Source: Parvicella tangerina
Lineage (GTDB): Bacteria; Bacteroidota; Bacteroidia; Flavobacteriales_D; Parvicellaceae
DNA: 64,000 nucleotides
Reading direction: 5' to 3'
Assembly: GCF_907165195.1 (NCBI RefSeq)
Contig: NZ_OU015584.1
Location: 1,550,001-1,614,000, forward strand
A program made the position numbers and the translations under genes. This document shows positions 1 through 7,948 of this stretch, piece after piece. The notes under the pieces were generated by a model. It was not told the origin of the DNA and did not search any database. It was given only the letters and a program-made list of their open reading frames with translations. Every line of letters begins with the position of its first letter. The stretch's first letter is position 1.

Positions 1-2698
1 TCAATACACTGGTATTACTTGAGCTAGTAAAGTCACCTGCGATTTCAATATCACAATTAAGGATAACTTCTCCTCCAGTTTTGTTAATCACAAAATGACC
101 AAAATCGTTGACTCCAGTACAGCTTCCGTAGATGTTCTGCGTGGCACTTCCTCCGTCAAAAACGATTGTAGAGTTTGCGCCAAACACGATATTTCCATTA
201 TTTGTAAAATCACCACAAACATGCAGTGTTGCATTGTTTTGAAGAGTAAGTGTAGCAGAAGGATTGATCGTTAAATCTTCAACATATCTGGTGTCACCAG
301 TTGGTATCAATGGTTGATTTGTAACTCCGCTGGTAACAATGGCATTTACTCCACATACTGGACTAACAGAACAGTTACCCCAGTTCGCTTGGTCTGTCCA
401 GTCCGTTGTGCTATTCCCTGCCGTCCAGTAAATGGTTGATGGTGCAGAATAATCAACCACACCAGGACCCGAATTACCAAAGTCTAAGTTAAAGCCTTGA
501 GTACTTCCTGAGAAGTTCTGAACACATAGAAGTAAAACATCCCCAGCCGTAACACTGACAGTAGGCTCAAACGCAGCATCAAACCAACTGTTGATCGGAG
601 CTGGCGCATTTCCGCCCGGAGCAACCCCAGTTACCCCGTCACCATCATAGTTACATGCCACTAAAGCATCTCCAGGTGAGGCAGTTATATTGTTACAGTC
701 AGTGGTGGCGCCTGTACCAGAAATACGCCATACTAAATAGTCATAATCTGTTTCGGCACCATTCGAATTATTCGAACCATCGTTTGGCATGATGGTAAAG
801 TTAAAGTCTCCTGTTGCAGCAATATCAATTTGTAACCACATGGAATTTTTCTCACCACCAGTACAGTTTCCTGTTCCGTCAAAGTCATCATAAGCTCCAG
901 TTCCAGAGTATCCCGGATTTCCTACACTAAATGTAGAGCTACATAGCAGCAACGGAAAACTACAATCTTGACCAGGTACAGGTACAGGAGCATCACAGTT
1001 TCCTGTTCCTGTCCATGTCAAGCCGCTCAAGTCTGGATAATAATTGTTTTCCAGTTGATTGCCATAACCATCGTACACGTCAAAATAGCATTCATCGTCA
1101 TAGCTAGAGGCACCTGTAAAGATGATCTCAATTGCGTCACCGTTATCTGCAGGGAAAGTATGCGTTCCTGGACCTCCGCCTGAAGCTAACGTAATACCAC
1201 TTAAAACAGTACTACCGTTAACGGTAACATCTACGGTTGCTCCCTGCCATCCATCACTCCAATAGTCATATAATTCCAACGTGTGTAAACATCCAGCTCC
1301 GCAGACCCACTGTGCATAGAGTGTTACATCAGAGGCAAAACTGTAAGTAGCACCATCGGCATAAGATGTACCACTGCCATCAGCAGCTGTGTTCCATTCT
1401 AAGAAATAACAACTACTCTGTGTAAATGTATTTGAATTCAAGGAAGCAGATGAATTTCCAGCTTGAGGAGTCATAGTTCCGGTTCCACCATTGGCATTGA
1501 AGGTAACAGTATAAACCGGAGAACAGCTTCTCGAAATGGTAAAGTCACCCGTATCAGTGGATCCATCAAAAATACTGCTCGAAGCAACATAGACATAATA
1601 GGTCACTGCATTGGTTGTTATAAACGTGTAGCTTTCAACCCCTCCACTAAAGGCGGCATCTTCACAATCGATGTTAGTGAGTGAACCACAACTACCTGAA
1701 TAAATAACGATTTCCTGATCATATCCAGCTTCGGCATCAACGTCAATCGTTGTTTCCTGACCATCACCAGTAAACGTATACCAAACACCGTAATCACTGG
1801 CGCAACTTGCATCATCAGCTACTGCTGTGGCATAATTAGTGGTCCCAGCTAGGTTGTTTGTTCCGCAAGGAAGAGCTGTAGCATCTGCACAAAGATCATT
1901 AGAAGGAGCAGTAGGAGCTACACAAGCAGTGACACTAATATCATTGGCGTCATCTCCAGAACCTACTAATGCAGCTGTGTTATCATAAAGGTAGAAATCA
2001 TTTTCATAAGTAAATGAACCATTTGCATTGTAAACAACATCAATATCATCACCTACATCAGCCGTTATGGAAAAACAAGCGGGTCCGTAGCCGCTACCAA
2101 GGGTGATGTCATTTAATACGACAACTCCATTCACTAACACATCTACTGAGTTAGAGCCCCAACCATCTCCATAGGTGTCTTCTAGACATACTTCATGATC
2201 ACAGGTTCCACCACCACCTCCACCACCAGTCGCATCGTAAACGCAAAGCTCACCTGTGTAAGATGCATTATCCCAATAATCTTGGATTCTGATCATGTAT
2301 ACTTGACCTACAGTGGTAGCATAGGTAATAGTTTCGTCAGAACCACTTCCAGCATCATCTGCACATGCCAAAGCTGACATACCTGTGCTACAAGCTCCTG
2401 TAAACAAATGCAAGACAGGATCAAAACCAGATCCTGGTGAATATGTAATCGTTGTTGACGTGCTTGTTGCCGTAAACCACGCCCATACATCATCTCCATC
2501 CCAGGCACCACAACCTGATGCGCTATTCCAATAACTACTATTGTTGGTACTATTCCAAGTTTCGAATGAGCACGAAGCGCCTACCGTAATTTCTGCACCA
2601 GCGTTACCTAAGTTACAGTTTGCACTTTGAGAATAGGAATTTGCAGTCAGTATCAACACTACGAATGCCAAAAATATACTTTCGTTAATTCTGCTCAT
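1..2698 (-). CDS. Large secreted multidomain protein, C-terminal part beyond window
   Basis: The reading frame is open from an ATG at 2698 to base 1, about 899 residues, and continues off the left edge. Residues 1-24 form a signal peptide ending in NSYSQ. The rest is extracellular in character: Cys, Gly, Thr and Asn rich, with almost no Lys. Two related stretches carry the signature TYGDGWGSN (near 2150-2200) and YDYWSDGWQG (near 1240-1270). A stretch near 1310-1500 (FNANGGTGTM to VTLYAQW) resembles an InlB B-repeat / Listeria-Bacteroides repeat. A segment DWTDQANWGNC near 390 is common in flavobacterial surface proteins. The 98-residue gene upstream ends one base before this ATG, so translation is probably coupled. 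A T9SS sorting domain is expected at the missing C terminus, but that is inference. Function unknown; adhesion or surface matrix is plausible. Confidence 0.8.
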   Translation of the reverse strand, partial: MSRINESIFLAFVVLILTANSYSQSANCNLGNAGAEITVGASCSFETWNSTNNSSYWNSASGCGAWDGDDVWAWFTATSTSTTITYSPGSGFDPVLHLFTGACSTGMSALACADDAGSGSDETITYATTVGQVYMIRIQDYWDNASYTGELCVYDATGGGGGGGTCDHEVCLEDTYGDGWGSNSVDVLVNGVVVLNDITLGSGYGPACFSITADVGDDIDVVYNANGSFTYENDFYLYDNTAALVGSGDDANDISVTACVAPTAPSNDLCADATALPCGTNNLAGTTNYATAVADDASCASDYGVWYTFTGDGQETTIDVDAEAGYDQEIVIYSGSCGSLTNIDCEDAAFSGGVESYTFITTNAVTYYVYVASSSIFDGSTDTGDFTISRSCSPVYTVTFNANGGTGTMTPQAGNSSASLNSNTFTQSSCYFLEWNTAADGSGTSYADGATYSFASDVTLYAQWVCGAGCLHTLELYDYWSDGWQGATVDVTVNGSTVLSGITLASGGGPGTHTFPADNGDAIEIIFTGASSYDDECYFDVYDGYGNQLENNYYPDLSGLTWTGTGNCDAPVPVPGQDCSFPLLLCSSTFSVGNPGYSGTGAYDDFDGTGNCTGGEKNSMWLQIDIAATGDFNFTIMPNDGSNNSNGAETDYDYLVWRISGTGATTDCNNITASPGDALVACNYDGDGVTGVAPGGNAPAPINSWFDAAFEPTVSVTAGDVLLLCVQNFSGSTQGFNLDFGNSGPGVVDYSAPSTIYWTAGNSTTDWTDQANWGNCSVSPVCGVNAIVTSGVTNQPLIPTGDTRYVEDLTINPSATLTLQNNATLHVCGDFTNNGNIVFGANSTIVFDGGSATQNIYGSCTGVNDFGHFVINKTGGEVILNCDIEIAGDFTSSSNTSVL

Positions 2699-2699
2699 A

Positions 2700-2996
2700 T
2701 CAATTTCCTATTTGCTTTAATTCGTAATAATCAACCCCAAACTTGAACAGTTTGCCTTCAATGATCTTTGGATCTAAAACTCGAAAGGTAGAAACCGTAT
2801 ATTCATTCTTATTTTCATTCAGTTCAATTGATTCAGCTTGAGTAATGTTTGTTATGAATGTTTCAAACTCATCCCAGTCTTGCACATCAGCAGCTTCAAA
2901 TTGAATTACATAAGATGTAGGAATTTCGTCCAGACTTTGAGCCAATATTCCCCCAGAAAGAAGAGTAGCCAAAATTAAAGTGTACAAGTATTTCAT
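2700..2996 (-). CDS. Small exported protein of unknown function
   Basis: 98 residues. The N terminus (MKYLYTLILATLLSGGILAQ) is a clear signal peptide with cleavage expected after LAQ. The mature part of about 78 residues is acidic, with no Cys and no motif that I recognise. Its TGA stop (2700-2702) is followed after one base by the ATG of the giant secreted protein, so the two genes form a transcriptional and probably translational unit. The fold might resemble small periplasmic alpha/beta domains, but nothing in the sequence proves that. The family is not recognised; the arrangement suggests an accessory factor for the surface protein. Confidence 0.7.
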   Translation of the reverse strand: MKYLYTLILATLLSGGILAQSLDEIPTSYVIQFEAADVQDWDEFETFITNITQAESIELNENKNEYTVSTFRVLDPKIIEGKLFKFGVDYYELKQIGN

Positions 2997-3104
2997 GTTA
3001 TAATTTCATTGGTTAATATAAATTTAACCTATTATCCATATCTATAACGATCGAAAGAATGCATAGTCTATTTGTTTTAGACGAAGTGCTCTTTTTCAAG
3101 GATG

Positions 3105-3133
3105 AAAAAAGGAGATGCGTAGACACCTCCTTT
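3105..3133 (-). terminator. Rho-independent terminator of fsa
   Basis: On the minus strand AAAGGAG and CTCCTTT form a stem around a short loop, followed by six T residues (A at 3105-3110 on the plus strand). It lies about 30 bases after the fsa stop codon and fits the end of that transcript. Confidence 0.7.
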
Positions 3134-3161
3134 AAATGTATCGATAATATTCGTAATTTAT

Positions 3162-3818
3162 CTATCCGTTGGCTTTCTGATAATCAGCTAAGAATTTTTC
3201 TAATCCAATGTCTGTAAGCGGATGTTTTAATAAAGCAGTAATCGCACTTAAAGGTCCTGTCATCACATCAGCACCAATCTCAGCACATTCTATAATATGC
3301 ATTGGATGTCTCACAGATGCTGCAAGAATCTCTGTTTCAAACATGTAGTTGTCATAGATATTTCTGATTTGTGCAATTAAATCCAATCCATTCGTTGAAA
3401 CATCATCTAATCGTCCGATAAAAGGAGAAACATAGGTTGCACCAGCTTTAGCAGCTAAAAGCGCCTGACCAGCAGAAAAGATCAATGTGCAGTTTGTTCT
3501 GATACCCTTATCAGAAAAATACTTGATCGCCTTAATTCCTTCCTTGATCATTGGTACTTTTACCACAATATTTCCGTGAAGTTCTGCAAGTTTTTCACCT
3601 TCCTTAACCATCCCGTCAAAGTCAGTGGAAATGACCTCTGCACTAACATCTCCATCAACGATATTACAAATATCTATATAGTGTTGTAAAATGTTTTCCT
3701 GTCCGCTAATACCTTCTTTTGCCATTAACGATGGGTTGGTCGTTACACCGTCCAAGATGCCCAGGTCCTGCGCTTCTTTGATCTGTTCTAAGTTTGCTGT
3801 ATCAATAAAAAACTTCAT
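3162..3818 (-). CDS. fsa: Transaldolase / fructose-6-phosphate aldolase family enzyme
   Basis: 218 residues from the ATG at 3818, the usual length for the short TalC/FSA-type transaldolase family. The N terminus [20 protein letters not shown], the [11 protein letters not shown] motif, the Schiff-base lysine segment NIVVKVPMI, the [16 protein letters not shown] strand and the [10 protein letters not shown] motif are all present. The family transfers or cleaves dihydroxyacetone units in the cytosolic non-oxidative pentose phosphate pathway; whether this protein acts as transaldolase or aldolase cannot be read from the sequence. A longer frame begins at 3842, but the promoter at 3840-3869 places the transcription start downstream of it, which favours 3818. 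Monocistronic, with its own promoter and terminator. Confidence 0.93.
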   Translation of the reverse strand: MKFFIDTANLEQIKEAQDLGILDGVTTNPSLMAKEGISGQENILQHYIDICNIVDGDVSAEVISTDFDGMVKEGEKLAELHGNIVVKVPMIKEGIKAIKYFSDKGIRTNCTLIFSAGQALLAAKAGATYVSPFIGRLDDVSTNGLDLIAQIRNIYDNYMFETEILAASVRHPMHIIECAEIGADVMTGPLSAITALLKHPLTDIGLEKFLADYQKANG

Positions 3819-3839
3819 GTTCGATTGTTTTGGTTTGTG

Positions 3840-3869
3840 CAAATGTAAAAACTAACTTTCTGAGACAAA
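3840..3869 (-). promoter_or_regulatory. Bacteroidota-type promoter of fsa
   Basis: On the minus strand TTTG (3869-3866), an 18-base spacer and TACATTTG (3847-3840) match the -33/-7 consensus of the primary sigma factor of Bacteroidota. The inferred start of transcription near 3834 gives a leader of about 16 bases. Confidence 0.55.
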
Positions 3870-3906
3870 TGGAATTCAATCAATAATGGCTGCAAGTTAT
3901 TCACAT

Positions 3907-3935
3907 AAAAAAGGCACAGTAAATCCTGTGTCTTT
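3907..3935 (-). terminator. Terminator of the TonB receptor / lipoprotein operon
   Basis: Minus strand: AAAAGACACAG, a six-base loop and CTGTGCCTTTT form a hairpin with a single mismatch, running into six T residues. It lies 20 bases past the stop of the Cys/His lipoprotein gene. Confidence 0.65.
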
Positions 3936-3955
3936 TGTTAATTTAAAACAAATAG

Positions 3956-4171
3956 TTAGTGCTCATGACAATGAACAGTATAAACTGTCCCATTCTCTTC
4001 GTATCCGTTTGCTTCTAAGCTTTCCAATTCATCATCACATTTTTCTCCTAATTCTACTTCACCGTTAGGCCCATCATAGTGGCACTCGTGACATTCTGAT
4101 TTATTACAGCTAGAAGCTGCAAAAACTAAAACTGCAGCAGCAGCCATCAATGATAATCTTACTTTTTTCAT
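3956..4171 (-). CDS. Small Cys/His-rich lipoprotein, possible metal-binding partner of the TonB receptor
   Basis: 71 residues. A lipoprotein signal peptide ends in FAASSC with the lipidated Cys at 22. The mature part of about 50 residues holds a CHECH cluster right after the anchor, a further Cys in the middle (GEKCDDE), and ends in VHCHEH. It is very acidic. Clustered Cys and His suggest binding of a transition metal such as zinc or copper. The gene starts one base after the stop of the TonB receptor and ends at a terminator, so it is the last gene of that operon and shares its promoter. The metal is inferred from the adjacent Fur-family regulator; the protein family is not one that I can name. 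Confidence 0.75.
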   Translation of the reverse strand: MKKVRLSLMAAAAVLVFAASSCNKSECHECHYDGPNGEVELGEKCDDELESLEANGYEENGTVYTVHCHEH

Positions 4172-4172
4172 G

Positions 4173-6407
4173 TTACTTATTTTTCTTGGTTATTAAATTG
4201 AATTTTAATGCGATATAAAAATTTCTACCTGGCGCAGGTATCTCAAAGGGTTTTAGTCTTGATAAATGATTGATGTATTCTTCATTAAGAATGTTTTTCA
4301 TGCCCAATTGTATGTCAATTGGATAGTTGATATTCAGTTTGAAACTAGCACTTAGGTTGAGGAGGTGATATCCTTGGCTAGGTGTCTCAAAATAGCTTAC
4401 CCGGTTTTGGTCTAAAAAGTAGAGATGTTGTAAGGCAACATAGTCAATAATAAATTTACCTTCTGATTCGAATTGATACCTCAATAGGGTGTTAAACCTG
4501 GTTTGAGGAGTCAGTGGCAAAGGTTGACCATCTGAGCGCTTGGCTTGAATAAATGAAGTATTATGCTCTAAATGCAGCTTGTGCGCAAAATGTGGATGGT
4601 AATGTAAACTAAAATCTCCACCAATCAATTGAGCATTGGGATCTTGTTTGTATTCGTAAACATCATAGCCTCCGATTATAGTATCCGTAGGAGAGATGTA
4701 AATGTAGTTTTGAATTTGATTGTAGTAAGGATTCAAAGCCAAGTACAGATGTTCTCCTGAATATTCTATCGAAAAATCGAATTGAGTTGCTTTCTCACTC
4801 TTCAATTCAGTTGAGCCAATTTCATACCGCATGGTGCCGTGATGAACGCCATCAGCTAACATTTCACTACTATGAGGAGGTCTGAATCCAGAGGAAGTGT
4901 TAAATCGGAAAGTAAGTTCTTTGATGGATTTATTGAATCCCGCAGAATAATTGAAGCCATTAAAACTGTAATTAGTTATGCTATACTCATTACTATAAAT
5001 CTTTATCATTCGTTGATCATACCTGCCTCCCATCTGATAGTTCCATCCTTTAATTTCTCCCTGAAAAATTGCGTAACCGCCAAAATCTCCAACATTGGCA
5101 TCTGGAATAATCATTTCTTCTGCCTTAGGATTGTTAGTAATGTTTTGAAGCATTCCTTGCGAACCAATTAGCAGGTGATGTGATTTAGCAACAGTTCTAT
5201 CCCAGACAACATTGTAGGTATAGTTATTCAATGTCAAGTCAAGGCCGGGTATGGTTACTTTTTCGTCATATTCTACTAATTGATTAGACGTGAATCCTGT
5301 TTTGACTTTCAAATTAGAGTTATTGAAGTAGAACCCATTTTCAATGATTGCAAAATGGTTGGTTATTACCTGAGCAGGAATAGTTTTTTCTCGCTTCTGC
5401 TGATCGCTGATAAAACTTTCTAATGAGAAGATAGAGTCATGCGTATGTCCTGGTATTCCAATACGGTTTCTAATGAAATTATATCTGGCGGTAATTACCC
5501 AGTTTTTATAATTGTAGCCTAAGGAGCCTTTGATATCGTTTTGTTGGAACCTTGAATTTTTTACGTACGACCCATTAGGAAGTTGATAGTCTGCAGCAGA
5601 AACATGATTGGCAAATAGGTTAAATTTCAAACGCTTTCCACTTGTTTTAAAGCCAACAGCATTGTTCAGTTTCATTGAGTTGCTCTCGAAGCTTGTTCTG
5701 TAAAAGGTCTCTATCGAGTTTTGGTTAGCAAAAGGTTCCTCTTGCAAGAAAAGTACTCCTCCTAGAGCATCAGCTCCATAAAGAAGTGAGGATGGACCTT
5801 TAATGATTTCTACTGTACCAATTCCATTTTCACTGATCCCTAATCCGTGATCTCCTCCCCATTGCTGATTCTCAATTCTGAGCCCATTCAAGTAAGTAAC
5901 TACTCGCATGCCAGACATTCCTCTGATTACGGGCTTGCTGATTCCATTACCAGTACTTAGATTGTACACGCTTGGAATGTTTGCGATGGCTTCTCCTAAG
6001 TCATTGTTTTGAATGGTAGATAATTCGTCCATCGATCTTTTTTCAACATTCACGATACTGTTCTTTTGTAGTGATCCAGATGTTGATACTACAAATTCTT
6101 CGAGTTCTATGTGAGAGTGATCAAGGTAAAAGGTGGTTGCCGATAGTTTTCTGTCAAATTTTACAAGAATTGTTTCATATCCAACAGCGCTAATTTTTAT
6201 GGTTGTATTTTGCGGAAGGTCACCTGTAAAATTGAATTTGCCATTTTCATCACAAACTACACCCGTATTGAGGTCGATGAATTGTAGTGTCGCATAGGGT
6301 ATAGGATCCTTGCTTTCGGAATCCAGCACCTGACCTGAAAGATCAACAGAACTTGCAAACGTAATTGCGCTGAAAAAAGATATTATGACGATAACTATGA
6401 CTCTCAT
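4173..6407 (-). CDS. TonB-dependent outer-membrane receptor, probable metal (zinc) uptake
   Basis: 744 residues, the normal length for a TonB-dependent receptor. A signal peptide covers residues 1-19, then a carboxypeptidase-D-like regulatory domain (about 22-100), a plug (about 115-230; PVIRGMSGMRVVTYLNG, GPSSLLYGADALGG) and a beta barrel ending in a hydrophobic strand with an aromatic residue (FYIALKFNLI). The plug segment ENQQWGGDHGLG recalls the zinc receptor ZnuD. The gene shares a short intergenic region with a divergent Fur-family repressor gene and has palindromic operators across its promoter, so it is most likely derepressed on metal starvation. Zinc is favoured because the regulator looks Zur-like; iron or copper are alternatives. 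Confidence 0.88.
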   Translation of the reverse strand: MRVIVIVIISFFSAITFASSVDLSGQVLDSESKDPIPYATLQFIDLNTGVVCDENGKFNFTGDLPQNTTIKISAVGYETILVKFDRKLSATTFYLDHSHIELEEFVVSTSGSLQKNSIVNVEKRSMDELSTIQNNDLGEAIANIPSVYNLSTGNGISKPVIRGMSGMRVVTYLNGLRIENQQWGGDHGLGISENGIGTVEIIKGPSSLLYGADALGGVLFLQEEPFANQNSIETFYRTSFESNSMKLNNAVGFKTSGKRLKFNLFANHVSAADYQLPNGSYVKNSRFQQNDIKGSLGYNYKNWVITARYNFIRNRIGIPGHTHDSIFSLESFISDQQKREKTIPAQVITNHFAIIENGFYFNNSNLKVKTGFTSNQLVEYDEKVTIPGLDLTLNNYTYNVVWDRTVAKSHHLLIGSQGMLQNITNNPKAEEMIIPDANVGDFGGYAIFQGEIKGWNYQMGGRYDQRMIKIYSNEYSITNYSFNGFNYSAGFNKSIKELTFRFNTSSGFRPPHSSEMLADGVHHGTMRYEIGSTELKSEKATQFDFSIEYSGEHLYLALNPYYNQIQNYIYISPTDTIIGGYDVYEYKQDPNAQLIGGDFSLHYHPHFAHKLHLEHNTSFIQAKRSDGQPLPLTPQTRFNTLLRYQFESEGKFIIDYVALQHLYFLDQNRVSYFETPSQGYHLLNLSASFKLNINYPIDIQLGMKNILNEEYINHLSRLKPFEIPAPGRNFYIALKFNLITKKNK

Positions 6408-6410
6408 AAA

Positions 6411-6425
6411 TGCAACAATGATGCA
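6411..6425. promoter_or_regulatory. Fur/Zur-type operator 1
   Basis: TGCAACAATGATGCA is a 7-1-7 inverted repeat with one mismatch between the arms. It begins four bases upstream of the ATG of the TonB receptor and covers the transcription start and part of the -7 box (TACATTTG, 6431-6424, minus strand). Occupancy should block the receptor promoter. The half site TGCAACA is shared with operator 2. Confidence 0.7.
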
Positions 6426-6448
6426 AATGTAATGTTTTATTTGTTAAA

Positions 6449-6463
6449 TGCAACATTGTTGCA
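6449..6463. promoter_or_regulatory. Fur/Zur-type operator 2 between divergent promoters
   Basis: TGCAACATTGTTGCA is a perfect 7-1-7 palindrome, the geometry typical of Fur-superfamily operators. It overlaps the -33 position of the receptor promoter (CAA at 6451-6453, 19 bases from TACATTTG) and that of the regulator gene (TTG at 6456-6458, 18 bases from TACTTTTG at 6477-6484). A single site could therefore repress both directions, giving autoregulation. Confidence 0.75.
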
Positions 6464-6476
6464 ATGAAAAATGTGT

Positions 6477-6484
6477 TACTTTTG
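6477..6484 (+). promoter_or_regulatory. -7 box of the Fur/Zur-type regulator gene
   Basis: TACTTTTG matches TAnnTTTG. With TTG at 6456-6458 the spacer is 18 bases. Transcription would start near 6491, only a few bases before the ATG at 6495, so the mRNA would be almost leaderless. Confidence 0.5.
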
Positions 6485-6494
6485 AGTACAGGAT

Positions 6495-6908
6495 ATGATA
6501 GAAGAACTTTTAAAAAGTAAAGGCGTAAGAAAAACAGCTTTTCGAGCTGAGGTTTTGGAACTGTTTGCATCTTCTAATGCTGCTGTTGATATGGAAAGTA
6601 TTGAGGCGCATTTGGGAAAGTTTGATCGGATCACCTTGTATAGAACGATGAAGACTTTTCTAGAGAAGGGATTGATTCACGAGATTAATATCGGTGGGGA
6701 GAAGAAATACGGGCTTTGTGATCATGAGTGTGGTGAAGATCATACCCATCATCACGATCATGTTCATTTTCATTGCGAAGACTGTAAAGAAGTGTTCTGT
6801 CTGGAAATAAGTGCTTTCCCTGATCTTGAGATTCCTGGTTATGAGATTGAAGAAATGGAGATACAGCTCAAGGGAATTTGTGAACGATGCAAAAAGAAAC
6901 TCAGATAA
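6495..6908 (+). CDS. Fur-family metal-responsive repressor, Zur-like
   Basis: 137 residues. An N-terminal winged helix (about 1-75) contains the recognition region FDRITLYRTMKTFLEKGLI, typical of the Fur superfamily. The C-terminal dimerisation half has a His-rich stretch (HTHHHDHVHFHCEDC, about 83-97) and two CxxC pairs, C94/C97 and C129/C132, which form the structural zinc site of Fur/Zur/PerR proteins. Other ligand residues lie in the His-rich stretch, which fits zinc sensing better than iron. It is transcribed divergently from the TonB receptor and has operators across both promoters. Zur is my favoured assignment; Fur or Nur cannot be excluded from sequence alone. Confidence 0.85.
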   Translation: MIEELLKSKGVRKTAFRAEVLELFASSNAAVDMESIEAHLGKFDRITLYRTMKTFLEKGLIHEINIGGEKKYGLCDHECGEDHTHHHDHVHFHCEDCKEVFCLEISAFPDLEIPGYEIEEMEIQLKGICERCKKKLR

Positions 6909-6985
6909 AAGTCAGGATTAGGAAAAAGGCTTAAATTTGTTAGAATTAAGAACCCACTTTTGGTGGAATAAAAGAAAGGAACAGT

Positions 6986-7945
6986 ATGTACAATTCAGAT
7001 GCGGAAGGAATAGATGCTTTAGTGAGTAAATACAAGCTGCTAAATCAAGAGATTGGAAAAGTGATTGTTGGACAAGAAGATGTGGTTAAACAGGTTTTAA
7101 TCTCTATTTTTTCCAGAGGACATTGTCTGCTTGTTGGAGTCCCAGGATTGGCTAAAACGTTGTTGGTAAATACGATTTCAGAGGTGCTTGGATTAAGTTT
7201 TAACCGAATTCAATTTACACCAGATTTAATGCCTTCTGATATCATTGGTGCTGAAATCCTTGATGATACCCGGAACTTCAAATTCATGAAGGGGCCAATT
7301 TTTGCAAATATTATCCTTGCAGATGAGATCAACCGAACACCTCCTAAAACACAGGCGGCTTTGCTAGAAGCAATGCAAGAACGTGCAGTTACGGCTGCAG
7401 GACATAAGTATAAACTGGAGCCTCCTTTTTTCGTGTTGGCAACCCAGAACCCGATTGAACAAGAAGGAACTTATCCACTTCCAGAAGCACAGCTCGATCG
7501 ATTCATGTTTAACATTTGGGTTGATTATCCTACTTATGAGGAAGAATTGGCCATTGTAAAAGCAACAACTAATGATAGTGATGTACCTTTAAATCACATT
7601 TTAACAGGTGAAGAGATTGTTTACTTTCAGAATTTGATCAGAAGAATGCCTGTTGCTGACAATGTAATCGAATATGCTGTGAAACTAAATGGGAAGACTC
7701 GACCGAACGGTGAGTTAGCTCCTGATGTGATCAAGAAGTTTGTTTCTTGGGGAGCTGGTCCCCGTGCTAGTCAGTACCTAATTATTGGAGCAAAATGTCA
7801 TGCAGCCATCAATGGTAAATACTCTCCAGATATTGAGGATGTTCAGGCAGTTGCAGAACCAATCCTAAGACACCGTTTAGTTAGAAATTATATGGCAGAA
7901 GCAGAAGGGTATACGATTGAGCGAATCATTCAAGAACTCTTGTAA
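6986..7945 (+). CDS. MoxR-family AAA+ ATPase
   Basis: 319 residues, the usual length for MoxR proteins. Walker A GVPGLAKT at 51-58 (the A before K is typical of MoxR), Walker [10 protein letters not shown] with D113/E114, and sensor 1 in LATQNP (N155). MoxR ATPases act as chaperones that assemble or activate substrate proteins, often together with DUF58 and von Willebrand factor A proteins encoded next door. None of these partners is present here. The next gene, a membrane SpoIIE-type phosphatase, begins three bases after the stop, so the two are co-transcribed. The client protein is unknown. Confidence 0.92.
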   Translation: MYNSDAEGIDALVSKYKLLNQEIGKVIVGQEDVVKQVLISIFSRGHCLLVGVPGLAKTLLVNTISEVLGLSFNRIQFTPDLMPSDIIGAEILDDTRNFKFMKGPIFANIILADEINRTPPKTQAALLEAMQERAVTAAGHKYKLEPPFFVLATQNPIEQEGTYPLPEAQLDRFMFNIWVDYPTYEEELAIVKATTNDSDVPLNHILTGEEIVYFQNLIRRMPVADNVIEYAVKLNGKTRPNGELAPDVIKKFVSWGAGPRASQYLIIGAKCHAAINGKYSPDIEDVQAVAEPILRHRLVRNYMAEAEGYTIERIIQELL

Positions 7946-7948
7946 TCA

